64,000 bases of DNA from Rhodovastum atsumiense (lineage in GTDB: Bacteria; Pseudomonadota; Alphaproteobacteria; Acetobacterales; Acetobacteraceae), in contig NZ_OW485601.1 of the NCBI RefSeq assembly GCF_937425535.1, positions 487,001 through 551,000 of the forward strand. Reading direction: 5' to 3'. The notes under the pieces are model-generated. The model was not told the origin of the DNA, ran no database searches, and worked only from the letters and a program-made list of their open reading frames with translations. Of the stretch, positions 35,151 through 43,484 are shown piece after piece (position 1 is the stretch's first letter; every line of letters starts with the position of its first letter). A program made the position numbers and the translations under genes.

Positions 35151-35352
35151 TCTGCTGCCCTTTCGCCTTCCTGACCATTGCCACCCGGCTCGGCGTGGAT
35201 GCGGAACAGGCCGAGCCGCAGGCGCGTGAACTCGCCACCGTCACCGCCATGGACGAACTGGCCCGTAACCTGCAGCACAAGCTGCCGGATAGCTGAGCAA
35301 CGCCGCGGCCACGGCAGCAGCCGCACACCGGGGGAAGCGCCCCCAGCCCCCC

Positions 35353-36192
35353 TCAGCGTTCGGAGGACAGCGAGGTATCCGGCGGCAAGCGTGCCTCGGC
35401 GCGGGCGCAGCAAGCGGCGATCGCGGCGAGCAGGTCGGTGCGGGCAAACGGCTTGGCCAGGACGCGCACATCCTCCCGGTGCCGGATCGTCATGGAGAAA
35501 TCCGCCATCTGCGTGGTGATCACCACCACGGGCAGGCCGGGCCGCAAGGTACCGGCGCGTTCCAGCAATTCCAGGCCGCTCATGCCCGGCATGCCATGGT
35601 CGGTCACCAGCACGTCCAGCGTCTCGTCGCCTGCAAGCACGGTCAGCGCCGCTTCAGCGCTGTGCGCCCGCACCACCTCATAGCCGCCACCTTGCAGGAA
35701 CGCCCCCACCACCACCAGCACGTCCGGGGCATCGTCCACCAGCAGCACGCGCCGTTTCGTTTCGGTGAAAATCGCCTCCGGCACCCTTTCCACCGGCACG
35801 TCCCGGGGCGGCGGCCGTGCCGGGGAATGGCCAAGCTGCCTGGCCATGTTCAGCACCAGGCGCCGGGTCTGCGGATCGGCAATGCCCCGGAACGCAAGCG
35901 CGAGCGCCGGCATGTCCGGATCCTGCAGCAGGGCGGCAAGGGCCGTCTGCGGCCAGTGATCGGCATCGTCGATGCCGTACATCCATGCCAGCGGCGCATC
36001 CAGGGCAACGGCGATGGACAACATCGTCCCCGCCGAGATCACCGCCGTCCCCGCCTCGTAGCGGCGAATCTGCGACACGGGTACGCCAATCGCCATGGCA
36101 AGCTGGGCCTGAGTCATCCCCGCGACTCGCCGGGCAAAGCGGAGCCGTTCCGAAAGTGACCGGTCAATGACCCCGGAAGTGGGACCGACCAT
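35353..36192 (-). CDS. XRE-family HTH fused to a receiver domain
   Basis: 279 aa from ATG 36192, with GGAG 9 bp upstream; ATGs at 36207 and 36288 are alternatives. Residues about 11-70 are a Cro/CI-type HTH (LSERLRFARRVAGMTQAQLA, IGVPVSQIRRYEAG). Residues about 145-262 are a receiver: RRVLLVDDAPD, the phospho-acceptor in LVTDHGMPGMSG, VITTQ and LAKPF. This is the reverse of the usual order (receiver first, then an OmpR- or LuxR-type output). No kinase lies beside it. It presumably binds DNA under phosphorylation control. Confidence 0.85.
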   Translation of the reverse strand: MVGPTSGVIDRSLSERLRFARRVAGMTQAQLAMAIGVPVSQIRRYEAGTAVISAGTMLSIAVALDAPLAWMYGIDDADHWPQTALAALLQDPDMPALALAFRGIADPQTRRLVLNMARQLGHSPARPPPRDVPVERVPEAIFTETKRRVLLVDDAPDVLVVVGAFLQGGGYEVVRAHSAEAALTVLAGDETLDVLVTDHGMPGMSGLELLERAGTLRPGLPVVVITTQMADFSMTIRHREDVRVLAKPFARTDLLAAIAACCARAEARLPPDTSLSSER

Positions 36193-36397
36193 ACAGGGGC
36201 ACTCCATGCGGTCGTAGGGGTTGAGCAAGTGGTAATGTTGCAAAAGCCGACCTGCAAGCGCGATGACGGGATACTTGCCCAAGCGCATAAACGCATCGTG
36301 AAAACATGCGCGATGCCGCACTAAACTTTCGTTCACATTCTTCAGCTGTGCGACCTCACACGCATTCGATCGTCCGCGCTTCGCCCAGGAGGCACAC

Positions 36398-37795
36398 ATG
36401 TCCGGCCTTGCCGATGGTCACGCGATCCTCTCCGGGCTGCTCGCCACGGCAGGCCTGCCGCCAGGGGCCGCCGCCCTGGCCAGGCTGACGGGCGATGAGC
36501 CGGCGCTGCCCTCTTCCTTCCGGGTAGGCGTGGCGGCGCAGGCGGCCATCGCCGCCGCCGGGCTCGGCGCCGCGCTGCTGTGGCAGCACCGCACCGGCCG
36601 CCGCCAGCCGGTCACGGTGGAGATGCGCGCCACCGCCGCCGAATTCCGCAGCGAACGCCATTTCCATTGCCTCGACGCCCCGATCCCCGATCCCTGGGAC
36701 GCGATCGCCGGCCTCTATCGCTGCGGCGATGGCGGCTGGGTGCGGCTGCACACCAACTTCCCCCACCATCGCGACGGCGTGCTGCGCCTGCTCGGCTGCG
36801 GGCCGACCCGGGCCGAGGTGGCCGAGGCCCTCGCCGGGCGGCGCGCCGGGGCCTTCGAGGACGAAGCCAGCGCGGCCGGGCTCTGCGTGGCCATGCTGCG
36901 CGACGTCGCCACCTGGGACGCCCATCCGCATGGCCGTCACCTTGCCGCCGCGCCACCGCTGACGCTGACACGCCTGGGCGATGCCCCGCCGCGCCACTTC
37001 CCGCCCGCGCCCGCCCGCCCGCTCGCCGGGCTGCGGGTGCTCGACCTGACCCGGGTCATCGCCGGGCCGGTCGGCGGCCGCACCCTGGCCGCCCACGGCG
37101 CCGAGGTGCTGCACATCACCGCCCCGCATCTGCCCGCCATCCCCCTGCTGGTCATGGATGGCGGTCGCGGCAAGCTATCGGCCTCGCTCGACCTGCGCGG
37201 CGAGGCGGACCGCGCCCGGCTGCGCGCGCTGGTGCGGGACAGCGACGTCTTCCTGCAGTCGTACCGCCAGGGGGCGCTCGCCGGCCAGGGCTTCTCGCCC
37301 GAGGCCCTGGCGGCGCTGCGGCCCGGGATCGTCGTCGCTACGCTCTCGGCCTATGGCGAAACCGGCCCCTGGGGCGGCAGGCGCGGCTATGACTCGCTGG
37401 TGCAGACCGCCACCGGCTTCAACGCCGCCGAGGCCGAAGCGGCCGGCGCCGGCGCCCCGAAGCCCCTGCCCTGCCAGGCGCTCGACCATGCCTCCGGCTA
37501 TTTCCTGGCGCTCGGCGTCATGGCGGCGCTGCTGCGGCAGGCACATGAGGGCGGCAGTTGGCTGGTGCGCGTCTCGCTGGCCGGCACCGGCCTGTGGCTG
37601 CGCCGCCTCGGCCGCCTGCCGCAGGGACTGGCCGCCCCCGATCCGGGCGACGACGTCGCCGACCTGCTCGAGGAAACCGACAGCGGCTTCGGCCGCATCC
37701 GCGCCCTCCGCCACGCCGCCATCCTGCCCGAGACGCCGGCGCACTGGGCGAGGCCGACCGTGCCGCTCGGCACCCACAAGCCGGCCTGGCCCTGA
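36398..37795 (+). CDS. CaiB/BaiF class III CoA-transferase
   Basis: 465 aa, with AGGAGG 8 bp before ATG 36398. The family N-lobe motif appears only at about residue 210: PLAGLRVLDLTRVIAGPVGG, then GRGKLSASLDL and ETGPWGGRRGYDSLVQTATG, where Asp of GYD is the candidate catalytic residue. A C-lobe-like block (AAIAAAGLGAALLWQHRTGR) precedes it, and a second one (LGVMAALLRQAHEGG) follows. This gives the two-lobed 450-470 aa form. It transfers CoA between carboxylic acids; substrate unknown. Its last 172 bp lie within copy A of a 387-bp tandem duplication. Confidence 0.88.
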   Translation: MSGLADGHAILSGLLATAGLPPGAAALARLTGDEPALPSSFRVGVAAQAAIAAAGLGAALLWQHRTGRRQPVTVEMRATAAEFRSERHFHCLDAPIPDPWDAIAGLYRCGDGGWVRLHTNFPHHRDGVLRLLGCGPTRAEVAEALAGRRAGAFEDEASAAGLCVAMLRDVATWDAHPHGRHLAAAPPLTLTRLGDAPPRHFPPAPARPLAGLRVLDLTRVIAGPVGGRTLAAHGAEVLHITAPHLPAIPLLVMDGGRGKLSASLDLRGEADRARLRALVRDSDVFLQSYRQGALAGQGFSPEALAALRPGIVVATLSAYGETGPWGGRRGYDSLVQTATGFNAAEAEAAGAGAPKPLPCQALDHASGYFLALGVMAALLRQAHEGGSWLVRVSLAGTGLWLRRLGRLPQGLAAPDPGDDVADLLEETDSGFGRIRALRHAAILPETPAHWARPTVPLGTHKPAWP

Positions 37796-37805
37796 GCGCG
37801 CTCCG

Positions 37806-38010
37806 TTACCGCGCGCGCAACAGGCGCCGCAGCGACGCGGCGCCGGCCGCCAGCGTGGCTTCTCCCAGGCTTCGCGCCGCGGTGGCGAGCGGGTTCACCT
37901 GTGCCTCCAGCACCAGGCTGGTGCGGCGCACCGGCCCCTGGCGCAGGCTGCCGCGCTCGGCGAGGTCCTCGCGCACCGCATGCAGGCTGTCGCGCATGCC
38001 CGGCCGGCCG
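37806..38010 (-). pseudogene. Duplicated 3' end of the SDR gene
   Basis: Reads RDSLHAVREDLAERGSLRQG through to SLRRLLRAR and stop, identical to the C-terminus of the intact SDR at 38193-39221. It has only an internal ATG at 37997 and no promoter or ribosome site, so it is a duplication remnant and not a gene. Confidence 0.9.
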
Positions 38011-38182
38011 GGGACTGGCCGCCCCCGATCCGGGCGACGACGTCGCCGACCTGCTCGAGGAAACCGACAGCGGCTTCGGCCGCATCCGCGCCCTCCGCCA
38101 CGCCGCCATCCTGCCCGAGACGCCGGCGCACTGGGCGAGGCCGACCGTGCCGCTCGGCACCCACAAGCCGGCCTGGCCCTGA
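38011..38182 (+). pseudogene. Duplicated 3' end of the CoA-transferase gene
   Basis: Reads GLAAPDPGDDVADLLEETDS to THKPAWP and stop, identical to the last 57 residues of the gene at 36398-37795. It is detached from any start by the duplication joint at 38010/38011. Confidence 0.9.
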
Positions 38183-38192
38183 GCGCGCTCCG

Positions 38193-39221
38193 TTACCGCG
38201 CGCGCAACAGGCGCCGCAGCGACGCGGCGCCGGCCGCCAGCGTGGCTTCTCCCAGGCTTCGCGCCGCGGTGGCGAGCGGGTTCACCTGTGCCTCCAGCAC
38301 CAGGCTGGTGCGGCGCACCGGCCCCTGGCGCAGGCTGCCGCGCTCGGCGAGGTCCTCGCGCACCGCATGCAGGCTGTCGCGCATGCCCGGCCGGCCGGGA
38401 TCATCGGAGGTCTGCAAGCGGCGGGCGGTCAGTTCCATGGCGATATCGGTCAGCCGCGGTGCCAGCGTCCCGGCCAGCGTCGTCGCCAGCCCGCTGCCGC
38501 CGACATACAGGTCGCGCACCGGCCGGGTGCAGGCGTACAGGATCGCGCGGGCGGCAAGCCGGGGATGATAGGCCTGCGGCAGGTTGCGCACCCCCGCCGC
38601 GCCGGTCAGGTTGCGGGCGTGCTCGACATAGGGCGTATCGATCGGCCCCGGCTTGACCAGGGTCACCGAGATCGGCAGCCCGGCCGCCTCGAATTCCATG
38701 CGGAAGGCATCGGTGATGCCCTTCACCGCATGCTTGGCGGCGCTGTACGGCCCCTGCAGCGCCAGGGCGCGGTCGCCCAGTACGCTGCCAACCGTCACGA
38801 TCGCGCCGCCGCGCCCGGCCAGATGGCGCGAGGCGGTCAGGGTCCCGTGCACCACGCCCCAATAGACCACGTCGAACAGGCGGCGGTGATCCGCCAGCGG
38901 GATCTCGTCCACCCGGCCGAACACGAAGGTGGCGGCGTTGTTAACCCAGGAATCGAAGCCCCCGAACGCGGCATCAGCCACCCTCACCACCGCTTCCACC
39001 TGTTCGGCATCGGCGACGTCGGCGACCGCCAGCTCGGCGCGCCCGCCGCCCTGGCGCAGCTCGTCACGCACGCGCTCAAGCGCCACGCGGTTGCGCGCGA
39101 CCAGCAGCACCGCCGCTCCGCGCCGGGCCGCCCGCCTTGCGGTCGCAAGGCCGATCCCGGAACTCGCCCCGGTGATGACGATGGTCTGCTGCGCAAGCGG
39201 CTTCAACGACAGGGCGACCAT
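38193..39221 (-). CDS. Short-chain dehydrogenase/reductase with C-terminal extension
   Basis: 342 aa. Classical SDR motifs: TGASSGIG (17-24), NNAATF, catalytic S146, Y159 and K163 (YSAAK). The 80-residue tail beyond the normal 250-260 aa core is Arg/Leu-rich and amphipathic, typical of a subgroup of SDRs with weak membrane association. NADP is likely because of the Arg after the first beta-strand, but the substrate is unknown. Convergent with the CoA-transferase gene. Confidence 0.88.
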   Translation of the reverse strand: MVALSLKPLAQQTIVITGASSGIGLATARRAARRGAAVLLVARNRVALERVRDELRQGGGRAELAVADVADAEQVEAVVRVADAAFGGFDSWVNNAATFVFGRVDEIPLADHRRLFDVVYWGVVHGTLTASRHLAGRGGAIVTVGSVLGDRALALQGPYSAAKHAVKGITDAFRMEFEAAGLPISVTLVKPGPIDTPYVEHARNLTGAAGVRNLPQAYHPRLAARAILYACTRPVRDLYVGGSGLATTLAGTLAPRLTDIAMELTARRLQTSDDPGRPGMRDSLHAVREDLAERGSLRQGPVRRTSLVLEAQVNPLATAARSLGEATLAAGAASLRRLLRAR

Positions 39222-39320
39222 GCGGACCCTCCGGGCTGGGTCCCTTCACGTAAGCCCGGTCCCCCCCATGCCAGACCGCCCGCCGGTCACGAATGAGTGG
39301 CGCCGCCCGCGTGACGTCGC

Positions 39321-40484
39321 TCAGGCCGTCTCGCCGACCAGCCGCCGATAGAGCAGCGGATCCGTGGCGCCCTCGGTGCCGAACAGCAGCACCCGGCTGG
39401 CCTCGGTCAGCCCGAGCGTGGCACGCGCGGCCGGATCGGCCGCCGCCAGCAGGAACCCGGCCAGCCCCGCCACCGCCGATTCCCCGGCGACGATGCCCCG
39501 CCGCGCCAACAGCCGCATGCAGGCGATCGCCGCCTCGTCGGGAACCGCCATGAACGCCGTGGCGGCGCGTTCCAGCTCCGTCCAGGCCAGCAGGCTCGGC
39601 TCGCCGCAGGCCAGCCCGGCCATCAGCGTGTCGAGGTCACCCGGCACCACCGCCGGCGCGCCCAGCTCGGCCGAGGCAAGCAGGCAGGCCGCCCGGTCCG
39701 GCTCGACCACCACGAAGCGGGGCGCCGGCGCGTAGCGGGCGCGCATCTGCACCGACACCGCGGCGGCGGCCCCGCCGACCCCGCCCTGCATGAACACATG
39801 GGTGGGCGGCGCGCCGGACCACTGGTCGGCCGCCTCGTCGGCCATCACCCGGTAGCCCTGCATCACGTCGACCGGCACGGTGGTATAGCCCGGCCAGGAC
39901 GTATCGGAGACCACGAACCAGCCTTCGTCGGCGGCGACCATCGCTGCCTCGCGCACCGCGTCGTCGTAGGTGCCCGGTACGCGCCGGACCTCGGCGCCAT
40001 GGCCGACGATCGCGTCAAGGCGCGCCTGGCTCACCGCCGCATGCACGAAGATCACGCAGCGGCAGCCGAAGCGCTGCGCCCCCCAGGCCACCGAGCGCCC
40101 GTGATTGCCGTCGGTGGCACAGGTCACGGTGATGTCCCGCGTCGCCTCGGCATGGCGTCCGGCCAGGAGGTCCGCGGTGGTGGCGGCGGAGGCGACGCCC
40201 CGCCGCGCCAGTTCGGTCACCAGCAGTTGCGCCACCGCATAGGCGCCCCCGAGCGCCTTGAAACTGCCCAGCCCGAACCGCCCCGATTCATCCTTGAACC
40301 GGATCGCGCCCACCCGGGCCGCGCCGGCGAGGCCCTCCAGGTCGCGCAAGGGCGTCGGGGCATAGCCGGGCCAGGAAGTGATCTCCGCGCGGGCGCGGCG
40401 GAACCCCCCGGCAGGCAGCACGACCGTGCCGGGCGTGCCCGCGCGGGGGTTGGGGAACAGGCTGAAGGGAAACGGATCGAGCAT
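39321..40484 (-). CDS. dpaL: Diaminopropionate ammonia-lyase
   Basis: 387 aa from ATG 40484. Fold-type II PLP enzyme: Schiff-base K76 in RFGLGSFKALGG, preceded by the family block FKDES, the Asn-containing TCATDGNHGRSVAWGAQRFG and the phosphate loop QGGVGG. This combination identifies diaminopropionate ammonia-lyase, which splits 2,3-diaminopropionate to pyruvate and ammonia in the cytosol. It is shorter than the Escherichia/Salmonella type at the N-terminus, as in many alphaproteobacterial forms. Upstream MGRLAAWPRRR is in frame but unconserved. Confidence 0.88.
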   Translation of the reverse strand: MLDPFPFSLFPNPRAGTPGTVVLPAGGFRRARAEITSWPGYAPTPLRDLEGLAGAARVGAIRFKDESGRFGLGSFKALGGAYAVAQLLVTELARRGVASAATTADLLAGRHAEATRDITVTCATDGNHGRSVAWGAQRFGCRCVIFVHAAVSQARLDAIVGHGAEVRRVPGTYDDAVREAAMVAADEGWFVVSDTSWPGYTTVPVDVMQGYRVMADEAADQWSGAPPTHVFMQGGVGGAAAAVSVQMRARYAPAPRFVVVEPDRAACLLASAELGAPAVVPGDLDTLMAGLACGEPSLLAWTELERAATAFMAVPDEAAIACMRLLARRGIVAGESAVAGLAGFLLAAADPAARATLGLTEASRVLLFGTEGATDPLLYRRLVGETA

Positions 40485-40566
40485 GGCCCCAGGCTGCCTC
40501 CGCCGAGGCCAGGCCGCAAGCCGTCCCACGCGGCGCCGGATCTGCCGACGCCGCGTGGCCGTGCCG

Positions 40567-42126
40567 TCAGGCCGCCATGGCGCGCAGATCGCTCTGCACG
40601 TCGCCGATCGGCATCACGTTGAACTGCTCCACCAGCACCTGCAGCATCGCCGGGCTGACGAAGGCCGGCAGGCGCGGCCCAATGCGGATGTTCTTCACGC
40701 CCAGGTGCAGCAGGGCCAGCAACACGGTCACCGCCTTCTGCTCGAACCAGGACAGCACCAGGTGCAGCGGCAGCTCGTTGACGCCCACCCCGAAGGCCTG
40801 CGCCAGCGCGCCCGCCACCTTGATCGCCGAGAAGGCGTCGTTGCACTGTCCCATGTCGAGCAGGCGCGGCAGCGGTCCGATCGTCCCTTCCACCCGTCCG
40901 AGCACCCGGTACTTGCCGCAGCCGAGCGTCAGCACCGCCCAGTCCGCCGGCAGCGCCTCGGCCAGATCCGAGTAGTAGCCGCGCCCCGTGGTGGCGGCGT
41001 CGCAGCCGCCGATCAGCACGAACTTCTTCAGCGCGCCGCTCTTCACCGCCCCGATCACCGTATCCGCCACGCCGAGCACCGCATGGTGCCCGAACCCCAC
41101 CATGTGCCGGCCGGTCTCGCGCGCATCGGTGAAGCCGGGCGCCTCCAGCGCCGCCGCGATCAGCGGGCCGAACGCGCCCGCCGGCAGATGGGGGATGCCG
41201 GGGAAGCCGACCACGCCGGTGGTGAACAGCCGGTCGGAATAGCTCGCGCGCGGCGGCATCAGGCAGTTGGTGGTCAGCAGGATGGCCCCCGGGAAGGCCG
41301 CGAAATCCTTGAGCTGGTCCTGCCATGCGCCGCCGTAGTGGCCAACCAGGTGCGGGTATTTGCGCAATTCCGGATAGCCGTGCGCCGGCAGCATCTCGCC
41401 ATGGGTATAGACATTGATGCCCATCCCCGCCGTCGCCTCCAGCAGGTCGGCCAGATCGGCGAGGTCATGGCCGGACACCAGGATCGCCTTGCCCTCGCGC
41501 CAGCCGATCGTCACCGGGGCCGGCTCCGGCTGGCCGAAGCGGTCGGTATTGGCGCCGTCCAGCAATTCCATCACCTGCAGCCCGGCCTCGCCGCAGCGCA
41601 GCGCCATGGCCAGCAGCCCACCCGCGTCGGGGACCGGCCCGGCCAGGAAGGTCAGCGCCTCGCGCACGAAGCCGTCGACCGCGGGCGAGGTCCGCCCGAG
41701 CACCCGCGCATGCCGCGCATAGGCCGCCACGCCCTTCACGCCATAGGCCAGCAATTCCTGCAGTCCGGCGACATCCGGGCCGAGGGCCGCGATCCGCCCA
41801 TCGAGCGAAACCAGATGCCCCGCCGCCACCATCTCCTCGGGGGTGGCGGTGACGGCGACGGGGCTGGCGGCGCCGGCTTCCGCCAGCATCTCCGCGCCCT
41901 GGCGGATCAGCGCCACGATCCGCCCCGCGTCGAAGTTGACGTTGGTGACCGTGGTGAACAGCGCGTCCTCGAGGAATGCGTCGGCGGCCGCGCCGCTGCG
42001 CGCCACCGCTTTCGTCACCTCGAACAGCAGGTCCTGCAGGGCTGCGATGTCAGGCCGCTTGCCACAGGCACCGGTGGTGTCGCATCCGGTCCCGCCAGCG
42101 GTCTGCTCGCATTGGTAGCAGAACAT
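40567..42126 (-). CDS. hcp: Hybrid cluster protein (hydroxylamine/NO reductase)
   Basis: 519 aa. The N-terminal cluster motif is C3-x2-C6-x8-C15-x5-C21 in MFCYQCEQTAGGTGC and following residues. Hybrid-cluster ligand regions are visible: SGHDL, NVYTHGEMLPAHGYPEL, TTNCLMPP, IGGCDAATTGRGYYSDL and LTLGCGKYR. Hcp acts in nitrosative stress as an NO or hydroxylamine reductase. Its usual reductase Hcr is not adjacent. An FNR-like site and a second palindrome lie upstream, which fits anaerobic or NO control. Confidence 0.95.
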   Translation of the reverse strand: MFCYQCEQTAGGTGCDTTGACGKRPDIAALQDLLFEVTKAVARSGAAADAFLEDALFTTVTNVNFDAGRIVALIRQGAEMLAEAGAASPVAVTATPEEMVAAGHLVSLDGRIAALGPDVAGLQELLAYGVKGVAAYARHARVLGRTSPAVDGFVREALTFLAGPVPDAGGLLAMALRCGEAGLQVMELLDGANTDRFGQPEPAPVTIGWREGKAILVSGHDLADLADLLEATAGMGINVYTHGEMLPAHGYPELRKYPHLVGHYGGAWQDQLKDFAAFPGAILLTTNCLMPPRASYSDRLFTTGVVGFPGIPHLPAGAFGPLIAAALEAPGFTDARETGRHMVGFGHHAVLGVADTVIGAVKSGALKKFVLIGGCDAATTGRGYYSDLAEALPADWAVLTLGCGKYRVLGRVEGTIGPLPRLLDMGQCNDAFSAIKVAGALAQAFGVGVNELPLHLVLSWFEQKAVTVLLALLHLGVKNIRIGPRLPAFVSPAMLQVLVEQFNVMPIGDVQSDLRAMAA

Positions 42127-42150
42127 GATGAATCCTCATTTCGTTGGAAA

Positions 42151-42173
42151 ATTTGGAGTACTGAATACCAAAT
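42151..42173. promoter_or_regulatory. Palindrome between hcp and the divergent gene
   Basis: ATTTGGAGTA-CTG-AATACCAAAT, with ATTTGG and CCAAAT as the clearest arms, starting 25 bp upstream of the hcp start codon. A repressor or activator for nitrosative stress is possible; it does not match the FNR or NsrR consensus. Confidence 0.45.
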
Positions 42174-42188
42174 TCCCGGGACGCGGCC

Positions 42189-42202
42189 TTGACCTGGATC
42201 AA
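42189..42202. promoter_or_regulatory. FNR/FixK/NnrR-type binding site
   Basis: TTGACCTGGATCAA matches the CRP-FNR family consensus TTGAT-N4-ATCAA in nine of ten defined positions. Its centre lies about 70 bp from the hcp start codon, compatible with activation of hcp under low oxygen or NO. Confidence 0.75.
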
Positions 42203-42325
42203 GCGACTGCCGCCATGCGAAACTGATCGCACCCGATCCCGGAAGGACCGATCTGCCGGGCAGAACTTTTCCCCGCCTCGCGCGCCTGTGTCTGTACCGG
42301 CTCACCCGCACATGAGGAGGAGACG

Positions 42326-43306
42326 ATGCGCATCAGCATTCTCGGCGGCAGCGGCTTTCTGGGGCGCCGGCTCGCGGCACGCCTTGCCGCCGACGGCAGG
42401 CTCGGCGGGCGCGCGATCAGCGAGCTGACACTGTTCGACCTGCAGCCACCCGATCCCCCCCCGGCGGCCGGCTTTCCGGTGCAATGCCTCGGCGGCGACA
42501 TCGCGCAGTTGCCGCCGGCAGCGATCCCGGATGGCACCGATGTGGTGTTCCACCTCGCCGCCGTGGTCAGCGCCCAGGCCGAGGCCGACTACGAGCTGGG
42601 CCGGCGCGTGAACCTGCGCGGCACCGATGCGGTGATCGACCGCTGCCGCCGGCTCGCGGCCCCGCCGCGCGTGGTGTTCACCAGCAGCGTCGCCAGCTTC
42701 AGCGGCGGCCAGGGCGCGGTGCTGGCCGACGACGCCCGGCAGGTGCCGGCCAACAGCTACGGCGCGCAGAAGGCGGCGGCCGAACTGCTGCTCGCCGATG
42801 CCTCCCGCCGCCGCTTCCTCGACGCGGTGATCCTGCGGCTGCCCACGATCATCGTCCGCCCGGGACGACCCAACAAGGCCGCCAGCTCCTTCGTCAGCGC
42901 GATCTTGCGCGAGCCGCTGCTCGGACTGCACACCGACCTGCCGGTCGCGCCCGATTTCGCGCTCTGGGTGGCAAGCCCGCGCCGCGCGGTCGAGTGGCTG
43001 CTGCATGCGGCGACCATGGACAGCGCGGTGATGGGCATCGACCGCAGCGTGAACCCGCCGGGCATGAGCGTGACGGTGGCGGCGATCCTGCACGCGCTCG
43101 ACGCGGTGAAGCCGGGCGCCTCGGCCCTGGTGCGCCGCGTGCACGACCCCGCCACCGAGAAGATCGTCGCCACCTGGCCGGCCGCCTTCGAGGCCCTGCG
43201 CGCCCGCACGCTCGGCTTCGCGCCGCATGAACCGTTGGTCGAGCTCGTGCGGGCCTTCATCGCCGACGACCTCGACGCCACCCGCCGCGAGCGCGGGCTG
43301 GGATGA
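42326..43306 (+). CDS. denD: D-erythronate dehydrogenase-like extended SDR
   Basis: 326 aa, behind GAGGAGGAGAC. Extended SDR: GGSGFLGRRLA nucleotide loop, VFHLAAVVSAQAEADYELG, catalytic SSVASFSG with Y-G-A-Q-K, then RLPTIIVRPGRPNKAASSF and the late WPAAFEALRARTLGF. These blocks together are typical of the DenD group, which oxidises D-erythronate or related sugar acids with NAD. The other genes of that pathway (denK-like, otnI and otnC types) are not in the window, so the substrate stays open. Confidence 0.75.
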   Translation: MRISILGGSGFLGRRLAARLAADGRLGGRAISELTLFDLQPPDPPPAAGFPVQCLGGDIAQLPPAAIPDGTDVVFHLAAVVSAQAEADYELGRRVNLRGTDAVIDRCRRLAAPPRVVFTSSVASFSGGQGAVLADDARQVPANSYGAQKAAAELLLADASRRRFLDAVILRLPTIIVRPGRPNKAASSFVSAILREPLLGLHTDLPVAPDFALWVASPRRAVEWLLHAATMDSAVMGIDRSVNPPGMSVTVAAILHALDAVKPGASALVRRVHDPATEKIVATWPAAFEALRARTLGFAPHEPLVELVRAFIADDLDATRRERGLG

Positions 43307-43484
43307 CGGCATGACAAATCGGCAACGTCCCGAGGTGATTACGCGATCTTAAGGCCGATGCACCGAGGATCACGTTGATTCGGAGCAGTGGTCGCGACCT
43401 AGAATAGCCGCCACGCCTCGCGGGCTCGCGCCCGCGAGGCGAATTGCGTCCCGAATCAACGACTGAGTGCAGGCCTGTGACGGA

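Larger units (their letters stand above)
37624..38397. repeat. 387-bp direct tandem duplication of two convergent gene ends
   Basis: Copy A is 37624-38010 and copy B 38011-38397; by eye they are identical. Each holds the 3' end of the CoA-transferase gene (plus strand) and the 3' end of the SDR gene (minus strand). Both intact genes survive because copy A completes the transferase and copy B completes the SDR. Flanks share only a few G residues at the joint (GGCCG/GGGACTGG). Confidence 0.92.
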
